A stretch of DNA of 64,000 nt, taken from Elymus sibiricus. Lineage: Eukaryota > Streptophyta > Magnoliopsida > Poales > Poaceae. Of the stretch, positions 53,600-64,000 are shown piece after piece (the first letter of the stretch is position 1; every line of letters starts with the position of its first letter). A program made the translations under genes and the position numbers. The stretch covers positions 145,432,001-145,496,000 of the forward strand of contig CM077670.1 of NCBI GenBank assembly GCA_039707655.1, in the 5' to 3' direction. Below the pieces are notes generated by a model. The model saw only the letters and a list, made by a program, of their open reading frames with translations, had not been told where the DNA came from and made no database searches.

Positions 53600-56500
53600 T
53601 AACCAACAGACTGAGTTCATCGATGGCCCCAGCATAGAACTTGGCGGCATCTCCATTCAAAGGCGAAGGAACACTCCCTTTCCTGAGGCCAAGCTGGCGA
53701 GTCACCCCAAGGGCTGAAACAAGACTTGGTTTTACTGCAAGAGCACTGCCCCTCAAGGTGAAAATCCCCTACCGGGTTACAGACCAGATCGGCTCAATGC
53801 CACAATAGCCTTTCCGGGTTGGCCATCAACAGAAGAACGCAAGCAATTCGCCCCTGTTTACTCCAAACTAAGGGCCTTGGTTGCTAACGGCCTTACTGGG
53901 ATTGATCTGACCCGGTGCTGGTTAAGCTGGCGGATCCAGCCTCTTAGCCACAGAGGCGACCTGATGTGCAATTATACTGGTGAGCCGGCAGACGCGCAAC
54001 GGTTCAGTCAAGTCAATCTATCCATGAGTGATATCAACAAAACCATCAAGAGGCTATTGGGAGAGCCTCAGGAGATATGCAACAAAACCGGGCTGGCCCC
54101 CTTCTGCTTAACCAACTCGGTGCCTTCAGTAAGTGTTTGCCCCTTCTTACTCTGTTCTTTTAACTCGCCCTCTTTTGCTCATTTTCAACTGCCAACTCGT
54201 CTCGAACAGGCGAACGATAAATTTTGGAAGAAGAAGAAACCTCAACAACCCGCCCTCGCTCCAGCGGAGCAACAAGATGAGCCGGCTGGTGCTGATGAGC
54301 CGGCCGCAGAAGGCGAGGCCGAGGTAGAACTTGACTCACTTGGCCGTCTTTTCATTCAACTTGCTGACGCCCCTTCTCTTCAGGACGAAGCCGAAGTTAG
54401 CCATACCAACGAGCCGGAGGTAACCTTGATCTCTTCTGATTCTGATTCCCCAATTCCTATTCGGAAGAAAACCCGGACTGTGATCCGCAAGGTTCGAAGG
54501 AAACCCTGGGTTGCCGTCCGCAAGGTCTCTTTTTCGCACCATGATGGTCATTTAGATCCCAAATTTATTTTGAAGAAGACTCGTCAAACCGGGACCTCCA
54601 AACGGAAGACCCGGAGCAGTGAAGGCGACTTAAGCAGCGGGCTTCCATATGAGCTGCCATCACGTAAGGCGCGAGCTGAGGTGCTTCTTAGTCCAACTTC
54701 TTCTTTTCCTCTAACCAGCCGTTTTAACGAGCCCTTACATTTAAATGACTCGGCATATCAGACATCCCATTCCTCGGGCGAGTCAAGCGCGGCGCAGGCG
54801 CCGGCTTTCAATATTAACATTGGGTAAGTACATACTGGCATAGCAATTCATTAATCCTTCCCTCCTTCAAATGAATAACTCCTTTGTTGTTTTGCACAGT
54901 ACGAAGACTATCAAGAAGAAAACACTTGCCGGGTCATCCGACCCGGTCGTTCAACTCAGCACCCAAGGGGATAAAGAGGCCACCTTGGATGGCCAAGACA
55001 AGCAAGCAGTTCCGAACAGCCCGCCGACTCAAGACCCCATCAGCCCAGCTCGTCCGCCTTCACCTGTTATCCAGGAAAGTGAAAACCCAGCTGAAGAACA
55101 ACCCAAAGAGCCGCCCGTGGAACCGGCTCAAGATGACACAGTGGTGACTGGAGAACGGCAAACACCTCCAGAGGCTTCCACCGCTCTTGCTAAAATCCCT
55201 GCCAAGCCTGAGCCGGCCGCGAAGGACAAAGGAAAGACGGCTCTGAACTTCTCTTCATTTGAAGACCAGGATGCCAGTACCTTGCACCAGGCCGTGCTGA
55301 CCCGGCTGTCGGAGAGCCGGGACACAGAGATCGCCATGATCACTTCACTGAAGCGAAAATATGAGGTAAGCTGCACCCTTCATCTTGTACCATATATATA
55401 TGTAGCCCCCAAGGGCCGGGTCATTATGCAATAACGACCCGGGACTTTCCAATTGAAACTTGTAAGTAGAACCGTCCACTGGCGTCCTCAAAAGCCAGCT
55501 CATCATTGATGATGGGCGGGTCTCCATAACTTACATAATAAATCAACGGATGCATTAGCCCCCAAGGGCCGGGTTAATGTGAAATAATGATCCGGGACTT
55601 CCTAAATATGATAATTTGTAAGCTCATCTTCAATCGGTAACCCCAAAGGCCGGCTCATCATATATGATGGGCGGGTCTTCATAACTGAGCAGAAAAAATC
55701 AACTCATGCCTTAGCCCCCAAGTGCCATGTAGATTGCCCGCAGCTGCATGGGACTTCCTTGCTTATTTTGAAGCTCGATAATACGTAACCCCCATGAGCC
55801 GGGCTGTCCTTCAGGGCGGTCCGGGTCATATGCATGTCATGTATAACAGTCTCCCCTGCAGGAGATGCTGGACCAAGTAGAAACCCAGGCCGCCGGCTTT
55901 CGAAAGGAGGCCAAGAAAGAGAAGAAATTGCGCCAAGAATATGAAGAAGCCGCCGCTGAAGCAAAGAAAGCTTTGGCGATTGTAAGGGCCACCTTGCAAG
56001 AGACGGAGGCCGCCAGAGCCGCCCTAGTCACGCGAGCTAAAGAAGCCGAAAAGCAAGTAGAGCCGGTGACACAAGAGCTGACCACTTTGAAGACCCAGAT
56101 TACAGCCATGACCCGGGCCATCTTTGGTAAGCAAAGCTATAAGAATGAGTCAACTGGGCCGGCTTACCAGACATAGCCGGCTTAACCGATCGTGCATACT
56201 TCTCTTTGCAGGTCGCAAGAACCGATTGTTGCTGCAACAACCAGTAGTGAAGCTGAAGGGAGTGTACACTTTCGTGGAACAACTGTATATAGGTGGCTGT
56301 CGATGCATTATGGCAGCCAAAACCACCAAGTCGCCTCCACAGCTAGTCACGGACATGTTGAAGGAGCTGTCTGTTGTGCCAATGTGGTTTAATGACTAGA
56401 AGAAGGCGTGCTGCCGCTCGGGGGCTCTAACAGCACTAGCTCGAGCAAGGGCATACGTACCAGAGCTTGACCCGGCTCAAATTGTGGGCGGCTACCCGGA

Positions 56501-56873
56501 GTTCAACGTAGATGACACGCCCTTTACCAAGAAGGATTTCCAACGCTGCATCAGAGAGACCCGGGTTGCAGCCACCGCCATTGCAGAAGAAACCGATCTG
56601 ACCCGGTACCAGGTGCCTTATTCAAAAGTTAATGAGCGGATAGAGCCGCCAAATCATGAGCCGGTGGCCCTAACTCGGACACGTAAGACATCCTTTGCCC
56701 TTGAAGTTGACCCTTCTTCTCTGATATCCACCGACGCCCTGTTTGAAGCATTGCACACAATTCAGTGGTCGATCGGCGACTCAAGTGAAGAAGCGGAAGG
56801 TGACGACGGCCACGAAGAGCCGGCTCATGGTGATCCATCAGGCACTGGTGCCAGCTCTGACCCGGCGACGTAA
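53600..56873 (+). pseudogene. Antisense spliced accessory gene of Tat element G (putative gypsy-type transposon domain)
   Basis: This gene is transcribed opposite to its element's pol. Four introns fit GT-AG and keep phase: 54129-54209, 54824-54899, 55366-55861 and 56127-56211. Exon 1 contains NKTWFYCKSTAPQGENPLPG and GLTGIDLTRCWLSWRIQPLS, typical of the 'putative gypsy type transposon' N-terminal domain. Then come an acidic/basic linker with a Lys/Arg patch (KKTRTVIRKVRRKPW), a Pro/Glu-rich part, a coiled coil (55865-56110) and a C-terminal domain ending at TAA 56871-56873. Two in-frame stops (TGA near 53715, TAG near 56396) sit where the family would be expected to have Trp, consistent with G-to-A changes. 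The N-terminal start is not determined. The function of this family is unknown. Confidence 0.8.
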
Positions 56874-57625
56874 ACGCCGGCTTATCGAAGTAGGCCGAAC
56901 CTTGTAAATTTTTTTTGCCATGGCTGCAGCTGATGGGCGGCTTGTAATAGGGTAGCATAAAACTTCTGATGCCAATGTAAATACTTTGCTCTTCTATGAA
57001 TCCTCCTTTCGGCCTTGAGAGCCGGTCTGCAATAGAGTGATCCTGCTAAAACAAAGCAACTGTATGTGATGGCTAGTGACGAGGGCTGCCCTGAACGAGT
57101 AATGTTTGTTACTGTTTGCAATAAAGCAAGTAGTTCATATGGACCTAAATAAATGACATGCAAGGATGGATGTATGCAGAGATGATATGCCTGACTGGAA
57201 GTATGTATGCATGAATGTATATGTGTTGTATAATTTCAAGTCGGAATATCCTTGAAGCGGCCGGCTTAAGAAACGCCAGCCGGAATACGCTTTCAAGAGC
57301 TGGCACTTGGCCTGCTGGCTTATCCTCGCTTTCTGAAAGCCGGCTCTCCACAACCAATCGAACATTTTAACTCGGATAAGTGCAGGGTCACATACGTGAT
57401 TGACCCATCAGACGTACGCCGGGTCATTTTTATAGGGAGTAGCATCTTGCTAACAGGCAGGTTTAACCAACGTTTGTGGCATCTCGCCGGGTTAAGAGGG
57501 TTTTGTAAGCTAAACTCAATTGAGTTGGAAGCCCCCAAGTAACCAAGATCAACAAATAAAGATCCAGTACACAAGTTTTGAGGCAAAACCACACCTTCAC
57601 ACAGTGTTGCTGGTCGTTATTATAA
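56874..57625. other. Intergenic part of Tat element G up to Helitron
   Basis: Non-coding sequence between the antisense gene end and the Helitron, rich in GCCGGCTT-type words that also pervade the antisense gene introns. Host sequence resumes at 61922. I see no further gene. Confidence 0.5.
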
Positions 57626-60373
57626 TCTATTATATATAAAAAGTGCTTTATGGGCTAACCAGAAAAAAAAGAAATATACTAGAAAATCCCACAATAATTA
57701 GTTATATCTGACCATTGATTTAATAGATCTTATATTAGTTAATAAACCATAGTCGTTGGATGTTCGTAACCTGGTGGACTCCTCAGGAATCCATCCAAGG
57801 AAGAAAGACCTAACCCATCACGTATCCATCCAAGGAAGAAAAAAAAGTAACCCCCTCACGCAACCTGATGGACTCCTCACGCATCCACCAGGGAATAACG
57901 AACTAACCCCTCACGTATCCATCCAAGGAAGAAAAATAAAAAAAAAGCAATCCCCCTCACGCATGAACACATCTTGACCTACCCCTTACATATGCATCCA
58001 CGGAAGAAATTCCTATTTCCTTCCCATCCTACCATGGAAGATCGAAGGTGCTTCGTCGGATGAGTATCCGAGAAACTCCATGAGATTGTCGTTGTCTAAG
58101 TGAGGATTAGGGCATCATGCCTCCCGTATACACCCGTACTGCTGTAGACGATAGATGAGGGACATGCATGGAAGAACAAGGTAGTGAGGATCAGGACATC
58201 CAAGGAAGATTTACTTTGTATCGGTTTCATTCGAGTTAATGTAACCGGGGAGTCCCCTCCCTGTTCTTCTAAAAAAAGTACTGATGCACAGACCGTAGAT
58301 GAGGGCTCCGACGTCCAATCTGCAATACATGTTCAGCTTGACGACCATCGATTCACTGGTGTATGCCTCCGCATTAGCAGGTTATGGTGTTTTGCTTCCA
58401 GCGACATAGAGCGATACAGGACATGAAAACCCATGGCACCACACTGGAGGAATGAAAGCACGGATGCATCTACAAGACGGTTTGCTGGCGGTAGGAGCCA
58501 GGTTCCCTCGATTCCTCCCACCCACACATACCTTCCCTTTATACCCAACTGGATGAATGAAAGCATGGATGCATCTAGCTAGCGACATCCGGCGCCTTAA
58601 CTTAATATGATTAGATCGGCTGGCAGATATGTTGATGGGCTCCAAACTATGCAGATCGGCATCGGGTAAATAAAGGTACGATGCATGCGTTCTATTCTTG
58701 CATGCACGTCCAGGACATCAGGCAAGATGACTTGCTGCATGCCCGTGTGCACATGTCCCAGCTGATGGAGGTAAGCATCCGTACATATGTATTACAACTA
58801 ACACATATTTTCCTATACACTAGATAGTTAGGTATTTTTATTAGTCCTTCTGTGTCGGAAAATCTATAGTGTGTACGTGGACCAAGACCTTAGTGTAACA
58901 ATAACAGCATATATCTAGGTTTTTATGTCCTACTATTTTTTTTTGGGAAAATCTACAGCATGTACGGTGGATGAGTAGCTTCATGCATGACGTGTTGCTT
59001 CTATGTTGCACGGGGAGTTAGCTTGATGAAGTCATGACATGCCGTGCACTTGATCAGAGATGTCGCACGATGTGCCGCGTGTCCAGGCCAGGCTACTGCA
59101 TGAATGTAAATGCTGCATTGAAGCTCTCAGGTATTGCGCACAGAGATAAGACTTCACGTTCAAGTGGGCTTATTTAGAAGTGTTGATGGCAGTTAAACTT
59201 GATCCGCAGAAACTCATAAATTTCTATTTGCTGAAGCGATATGCATGATATATATGATATCTTCCTATTCGCTGGACATAACCAAGCATAATCCTGATTT
59301 CTTTGCTATTAAACATCATCGTAAGTATACCTTCTATATGCAATCCTAGAAGATCACTATTTGGATAGGTTCAGTGGTTGAAAATAGTACTATATGTAAT
59401 AAAATAATTTTTATAAATAAGTACATTTTTTAAACGCGGGTATACAACTTTCAATTTGAATTGTAAAACTGAATTTGGAATAAGTATCAACTTAGCATGA
59501 TGCTACATATGCAAGGCTTCATGATATTCCGTCATCTTTTACACATTTTTTCTCCGTCATCAGCTTCCAAATACGGCATTTGAAAAAGTTGTTAATGGTG
59601 GAAAAAGCGACATGAACAATTATTGAGACACAACTGAGATGCAAAAGCATATTGATGCATTCGATATCCAATTGTCGTGTCGTACTGTAATCGCGACCAT
59701 GTAGTGTTCACCTTGGGAATAATTTGTTTTGGATACATGCACCAATTTTTGATTTAATTATTTCATTGCACATATTTTCATTGATAAGTGCTTTCAAAAG
59801 TCAGATATGTTATAGGGTATCAAAGTTCCGTATAACCCGTGGGTATAGAGCCGACCAGTCTAAAGATTTTTTAACCTGGTGTTCAGGAGGTTATTATTTA
59901 TGTTTATACATTTATGCTCCTTTATGACCAACCATTATTGTCAGTAAATTTTAGAGCCTTCCGATGGAAATTTTCATGTTGTCATTTTCTACAGGTACTA
60001 CCACATACTTAGTTTTGCATGGTGTTTTATTGTTTATTCCCTCATATGTTACTATAGCTAGATCTACATAACCGTATGTAAACAGACCACACACTTACAT
60101 TTTTCATGTTTGTTGAAACATACCATAACAAGTAGATCTTCATATCTCATTATAATCACAGCCGACAAAATTTCATGTATGTTGAAACATACTATAGCTA
60201 GATCTTCATCCTTGCACTTAAGCATATCTCGCACACAAAAGAAAAACTTTACATGCACATCTTGATTACTAATTGAACAAAAAATGCCAAGTATATGTTA
60301 AATTGACATAAACATCTTAGTTCTCAACACATAAACGACTGATCTTATGAACTTACGTTTTTTGACAATTAGT

Positions 60374-60560
60374 CACTATCGGAAAATCACACGCTACAGA
60401 GTATTAACGTGTACGCCGAGTGTCAAAACACGGGTTCTCGGCTTAGCCGAGCATCTAACCGAAAACACACCACGAAAAATGGTACTCGGCTTACGACTAA
60501 GTAAGCCGAGTGTGTCGAAATAAAGACGAGATACATAAGATAAAAATAGTTGAGGAGTGA
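60374..60560 (+). mobile_element. CACTA transposon end fragment inside Helitron
   Basis: CACTATCGGAAAATC begins a stretch with repeated GCCGAGTGT and CTCGGCTTA words in both orientations, the pattern of a CACTA terminus with subterminal repeats. No opposite end or duplication was found, so it is a fragment. Its repeats differ from those of the complete CACTA element at 9649-12378, so it is another family. Confidence 0.6.
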
Positions 60561-61891
60561 TTAGGCACCAACGTCAGGATCGACAGAGGGGTACGCGAAT
60601 GTGGGTTCATTACTATAATTTTAGACTTCAAGGCATGTTGTTCATTTTTTTAATATAAATGATGCATCTAGCGACAAGCAAGAACCTTGTGAGATGGTTG
60701 GATAGAGATAAAATGGATTACATGTATAGCCAAGCACCAAATGACAAAGAGGTGTAGTAGCTACAGACCTAGACTAGAGATCATACACCAACTGACCTAT
60801 CGGGCACGTGGATTGCCGATGAGTTTGGTTAGTGTACCCGCAACTTGATGTCCATACAAAGATGTTATGAGACAAAATAAATAAATATTTTATGACACTT
60901 CTGTAAAAGGATAACTATATTTTGCTATTCATCAATAACATAACCATATATTCATATAATTAATGCTCGACATTACACCTTTAGACACATATCAATATCT
61001 AAAATAGTGTGTATTATACAATCAAGGGAGTAAATGCCAGTAACGAAATGACTACATATAATATATATAAATACTTATAATGATTCCACAATATCTAAAC
61101 AAGGTAGGACTATGTCCGCCAAAATAGTTTTTTTCTCACATGAAAAGTTTTCGTAGTACTCTGAAGAGTCACAAAAAAAGGATAGACTGTGGGTAAAGAT
61201 AAACGACAAAGATAGAAAAAAGGCACACTTTATATGTAGGCCAAGCCAGTAGTCTAAAAAGAAATTTTCTCAAGGTAGAAACATAAATGAACACTTTCTG
61301 TGTGATGCTTATTCAACGACATGACGTTTCTGGCCTTTTAGATAAGCATACATACATGGAAACTTAGTTTGTTTCAGAAGAAATATCTTCAAATTAAAAC
61401 TACAGACTAATATATGCTAACGAGACTAAAAATAATTTGATACAGAAGACTAGGAGGGGATTTTTCTTTTATTCAGTTTTCCATGACAAGCAGAATTAGA
61501 AATTAACATATGTGTTGTATTGAACTTACTACTCACATGTATTATTCAATTTCAGATAACCTTGGGACAATGAAATAGTTCTCTTCCAACCAACCACCAA
61601 ATTTCATATTTGTATTCAAGTTCATGTATTCTATTTCTTTGTTTGTGCCAAAACATACAATTGAGACAATGAAAAAGTACCATCTACCCTTTTTCATTAA
61701 AAGCCATTTCCTAAAGGATGATATACGCAATTTCTTTGACAACTATATGCGCTCATATATGGAATAATGCTAAATAACTATATGGCCTTACAAATTTATA
61801 TTTAAAAATAGAAACTAATAAAGATGCTTCTATTTTTTTATTTACAAAAATAAAATAATATGATGTCATTAGTAACCTGTCTAAAGTTCTA

Positions 61892-61910
61892 GCCCGCGCA
61901 ACGAGCGGGC
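61892..61910 (+). terminator. Helitron 3' hairpin
   Basis: GCCCGC and GCGGGC pair around a GCAACGA loop. In Helitrons this structure signals the end of rolling-circle transfer. The CTAG terminus follows at 61918-61921. Confidence 0.85.
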
Positions 61911-61984
61911 CACTTTGCTAGTTGATCAAAAGGAGGTATATACATGATAGAAGATATGTACAAAGGTGTAACCTAGTCAATGAC

Positions 61985-64000
61985 TTAGGTGAAATATGGC
62001 CGGAGCTGGGCAATGTTCCAGGGCCGGCTTGTTTCCTCCTCTGAAGTGCATGACTTGTCTCCTTCCCGGATATCAATCAGGTAATATGACCCGTTGTTGA
62101 GATTCTTGCTGACCACAAAGGGCCCTTCCCAAGGAGGGGAAAGCTTATGCATGCCTGTCTGGTCTTGAATCAGACGGAGCACCAAGTCACCTTCCTGAAA
62201 GATACGGCATCGAACTCGACGGCTGTGATAGCGGCGTAGGTCTTGCTGATAGATTGTTGATCTGGACGCGGCAAGGTCGCGCTCCTCCTCCAAAGCATCA
62301 AGAGCGTCTTGGCGTGCCAGCTCATTATCTGCCTCCACATAAGCTGCCACTCGAGGGGAGTTGTGACGAATATCGCTTGGAAGCATGGCTTCTGCACCAT
62401 AGACCAGGAAAAACGGCGTATAGCCTGTCGACCTGTTGGGAGTAGTCCGTATGCTCCAAAGTACTGAAGGTAACTCTTCTTCCCAGCAACCCGGCAAGCG
62501 CTGCAGAAGCACCATGAGCTGGGGTTTGATACCACGCAGTAATTCCTGGTTCGCTCTTTCTGCCTGTCCGTTGGACTGAGGATGCGCAACCGATGCCAGA
62601 TCAAGCCGGATGTGCTCCTGTTGACAGAACTGTTCCATAGCCCCCTTGGAGAGATTGGTTCCATTGTCTGTAATGATGCTATGCGGGTAGCCAAATCGGA
62701 ATATCAGCTTTTTCAGAAACTTGACAGCCGTTACTGCATCGCAGTTGCTGACCGGCTCTGCTTCCACCCACTTGGTAAACTTATCCACAGCCACCAGGAG
62801 GTGCGTATGCTTGTTCTTGGAATGTTTGAAGGGTCCCACCATGTCGAGCCCCCAGACCGCGAATCGCCAAGTGATTGGGATCATCCTCAACTCTTGAGCT
62901 GGCACATGGGCCTGGCGAGCGTATTTCTGGCAACCATCGCGCTTATGGACAATGTCCTCTGCATCAGCATGAGCTGTAAGCCAATAGAACCCATGCCGGA
63001 AAGCTTTCGCGACTAGTGATCTTGAGCCGGCGTGGTGCCCGCAATCGCCAGAGTGAATCTCATTGAGAATTGCGCGGCCTTCTTCAGGTGAAACACAACG
63101 TTGAAAGACTCCAGTGACGCTTCGTCTGTGTAACTCGCCATTGACAATAGTCATAGACTTAGATCGTCTGATGATCTGTCGAGTGATAAGTTCCTCTATT
63201 GGCAGTTCTCCCCGGCTTAAGTAAGCCAAGTAGGGGACCTTCCAATCAGGGATAGCATGGATAGCAGCCACCAGAGCCGCCTCTGGGTCAGGAATAGCCA
63301 AATCCTCCTCTGTTGGCAATTTGACAGACGGGTTGTGCAAAACGTCCAGGAACACGTTGGGTGGCACTGGCTTGCGTTGAGAACCCAAGCGAGAGAGCGC
63401 GTCTGCCGCCTCATTCTACGGGCGATCAATATGGTCGACCTGATAACCTTTGAAGTGTCCAGCAATATTGGTGACTGCCTGTCGGTAAGCCGCCATAAGC
63501 GGATCCTTGGAGTCCCATGTACCTGAAACTTGCTGAGCCACCAGGTCTGAGTCGCCGAGGCACCTGACCCGGCTCAGATTCATCTCCTTGGCCATCCTAA
63601 GCCCATGAAGCAGCGCCTCGTATTCTGCTGCGTTGTTAGTATAGGTAAACAGAAGCCTCAAAACATAACAGAACTTGTCTCCTCGTGGGGAAGTAATCAC
63701 AACTCCAGCACCCGAGCCTTCGAGCTGGCTTGAGCCGTCAAAGTGTATAGACCAATATGTTGTGTTGGGTTTCTCCTCGGGAGCCTACAACTCTGTCCAA
63801 TCATTGATGAAGTGAACCAATGCCTGAGATTTGATTGCTGTACGAGGCAGATATTTTAGATTATGTTGACCGAGCTCAATAGCCCACTTCGCAACCCGGC
63901 CTGTAGCCTCCCGGTTCTGGATTATATCCCCAAGGGGCGATGAACTAACCACCGTGATTGGATGCTCGTGGAAGTAATTCTCCAATTTGCGGCTAGCCAT
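61985..64000 (-). pseudogene. Pol 3' part of Tat element G: RNase H, second RNase H, integrase
   Basis: One minus-strand frame enters from the right edge and ends at 61985, with stops at 63785 and 63416 and no frameshift. From the edge: the end of the RT-linked RNase H region (PITVVSSSPLGDIIQNREAT), then the archaeal-type RNase H (about 63770-63420, with AAEYEALLHGLRMA), then integrase (about 63390-62050) with EIHSGDCGHHAGS, WGLDMVGPF, IITDNG and QAERANQE. The D,D,E residues are present. The zinc-finger CxxC reads RDGC: CGC (Arg) near 62930 replaces the first Cys. Both stops are TAG. The protein would cut and join element cDNA; this copy is defective. The upstream pol and gag lie outside the window. 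Confidence 0.9.

Larger units (their letters stand above)
57626..61921 (+). mobile_element. Non-autonomous Helitron (4.3 kb)
   Basis: The left end is TCTATTATATATAAAAAG starting after an A (57625). The right end is CTAG followed by T (61922), with a GC-rich hairpin GCCCGC/GCGGGC (61892-61910) eleven bases before the end. 5'-TC, hairpin, CTRR-3' and insertion between A and T with no duplication are diagnostic of Helitrons. It carries no Rep/helicase, so it is non-autonomous. The interior is mostly AT-rich, with a CACTA-like terminal piece at 60374, repeated CATCCAAGGAAGAAA words (57780-57930) and a pair of GGATGCATCTA-containing repeats about 106 bp apart (58460, 58566). I recognise no captured host gene. 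Confidence 0.9.
53557..64000 (-). mobile_element. Tat-lineage Gypsy retrotransposon G, 3' half, split by a Helitron
   Basis: The minus strand carries pol (from beyond 64000 to 61985), then an untranslated stretch. The antisense accessory gene follows; it reads on the plus strand at 53600-56873. The order and two RNase H regions match the Tat lineage and element D. A Helitron (57626-61921) interrupts the stretch between pol and the antisense gene. No LTR of G is recognised; the 3' LTR should lie left of the antisense gene but is missing at the repair junction near 53556. The 5' half lies right of the window. Confidence 0.85.

Noticed and set aside
58184..58645. Short frames in the Helitron as captured gene exons
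   Set aside because: I recognise no protein domain, the frames overlap repeats, and splice borders are not convincing; a database search would be needed.

Overview
This window is a block of nested transposable elements from a large grass genome. The element types point to Triticeae (wheat or barley relatives): Athila-, Tat-, Tekay- and SIRE-like LTR retrotransposons, a Cassandra TRIM, a CACTA transposon and a Helitron. I recognise no ordinary host gene, tRNA or functional rRNA gene. Nearly every long reading frame is retroelement gag, pol or accessory sequence, mostly broken. Lineage names are inferred from protein motifs read by eye. Boundaries come from TG...CA ends, target site duplications (TSDs), primer binding sites (PBS) and comparison of copies inside the window.

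Left part (1-8260). The 3' end of a plus-strand SIRE-type Copia LTR (1-628) abuts a truncated minus-strand Tat-like Gypsy element (629-4770; 5' LTR 3867-4770, rotted gag-protease-RT). That element sits inside the gag of a minus-strand SIRE-type Copia element (to 8260; LTR 6752-8260).

Middle part (8261-42890). An Athila-type gag-protease frame is split at 8882/42616 by a 33.7 kb composite. The composite is a non-autonomous Athila-like element (called B: LTRs 8883-13130 and 27952-42615, one intact 445-residue ORF). B has itself received three insertions: a non-autonomous CACTA transposon in its 5' LTR (9649-12378), a Tat-lineage Gypsy element in its body (D, 15326-26164) and a Tekay-like Gypsy element with 4.1 kb LTRs in its 3' LTR (E, 28140-41272, minus strand). 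The interrupted sequence reads across each junction, so the insertion order is clear.

Right part (42891-64000). A degraded Athila-like element (H, about 43100-47922) contains a Cassandra TRIM with 5S rRNA-like LTRs (43280-44005). Its 3' LTR is broken by a long-LTR element (I, from 47923) with one intact 196-residue ORF beside its PBS. A repair-type junction near 53500 leads into a minus-strand Tat-lineage element (G, 53557-64000). G carries a spliced accessory gene antisense to its pol, is split by a 4.3 kb Helitron (57626-61921), and runs off the right edge inside pol.

The coding parts would together make capsid-like gag, protease, reverse transcriptase/RNase H and integrase for copy-and-paste transposition, but none of the pol regions seen here is intact. 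The points most worth a second look are the uneven divergence of the Cassandra LTRs, a TAG codon shared by two Tat elements at the protease-RT boundary, the antisense spliced genes, and the uncharacterised ORFs in B and in the leaders of E and I. I found no convincing new biological system.
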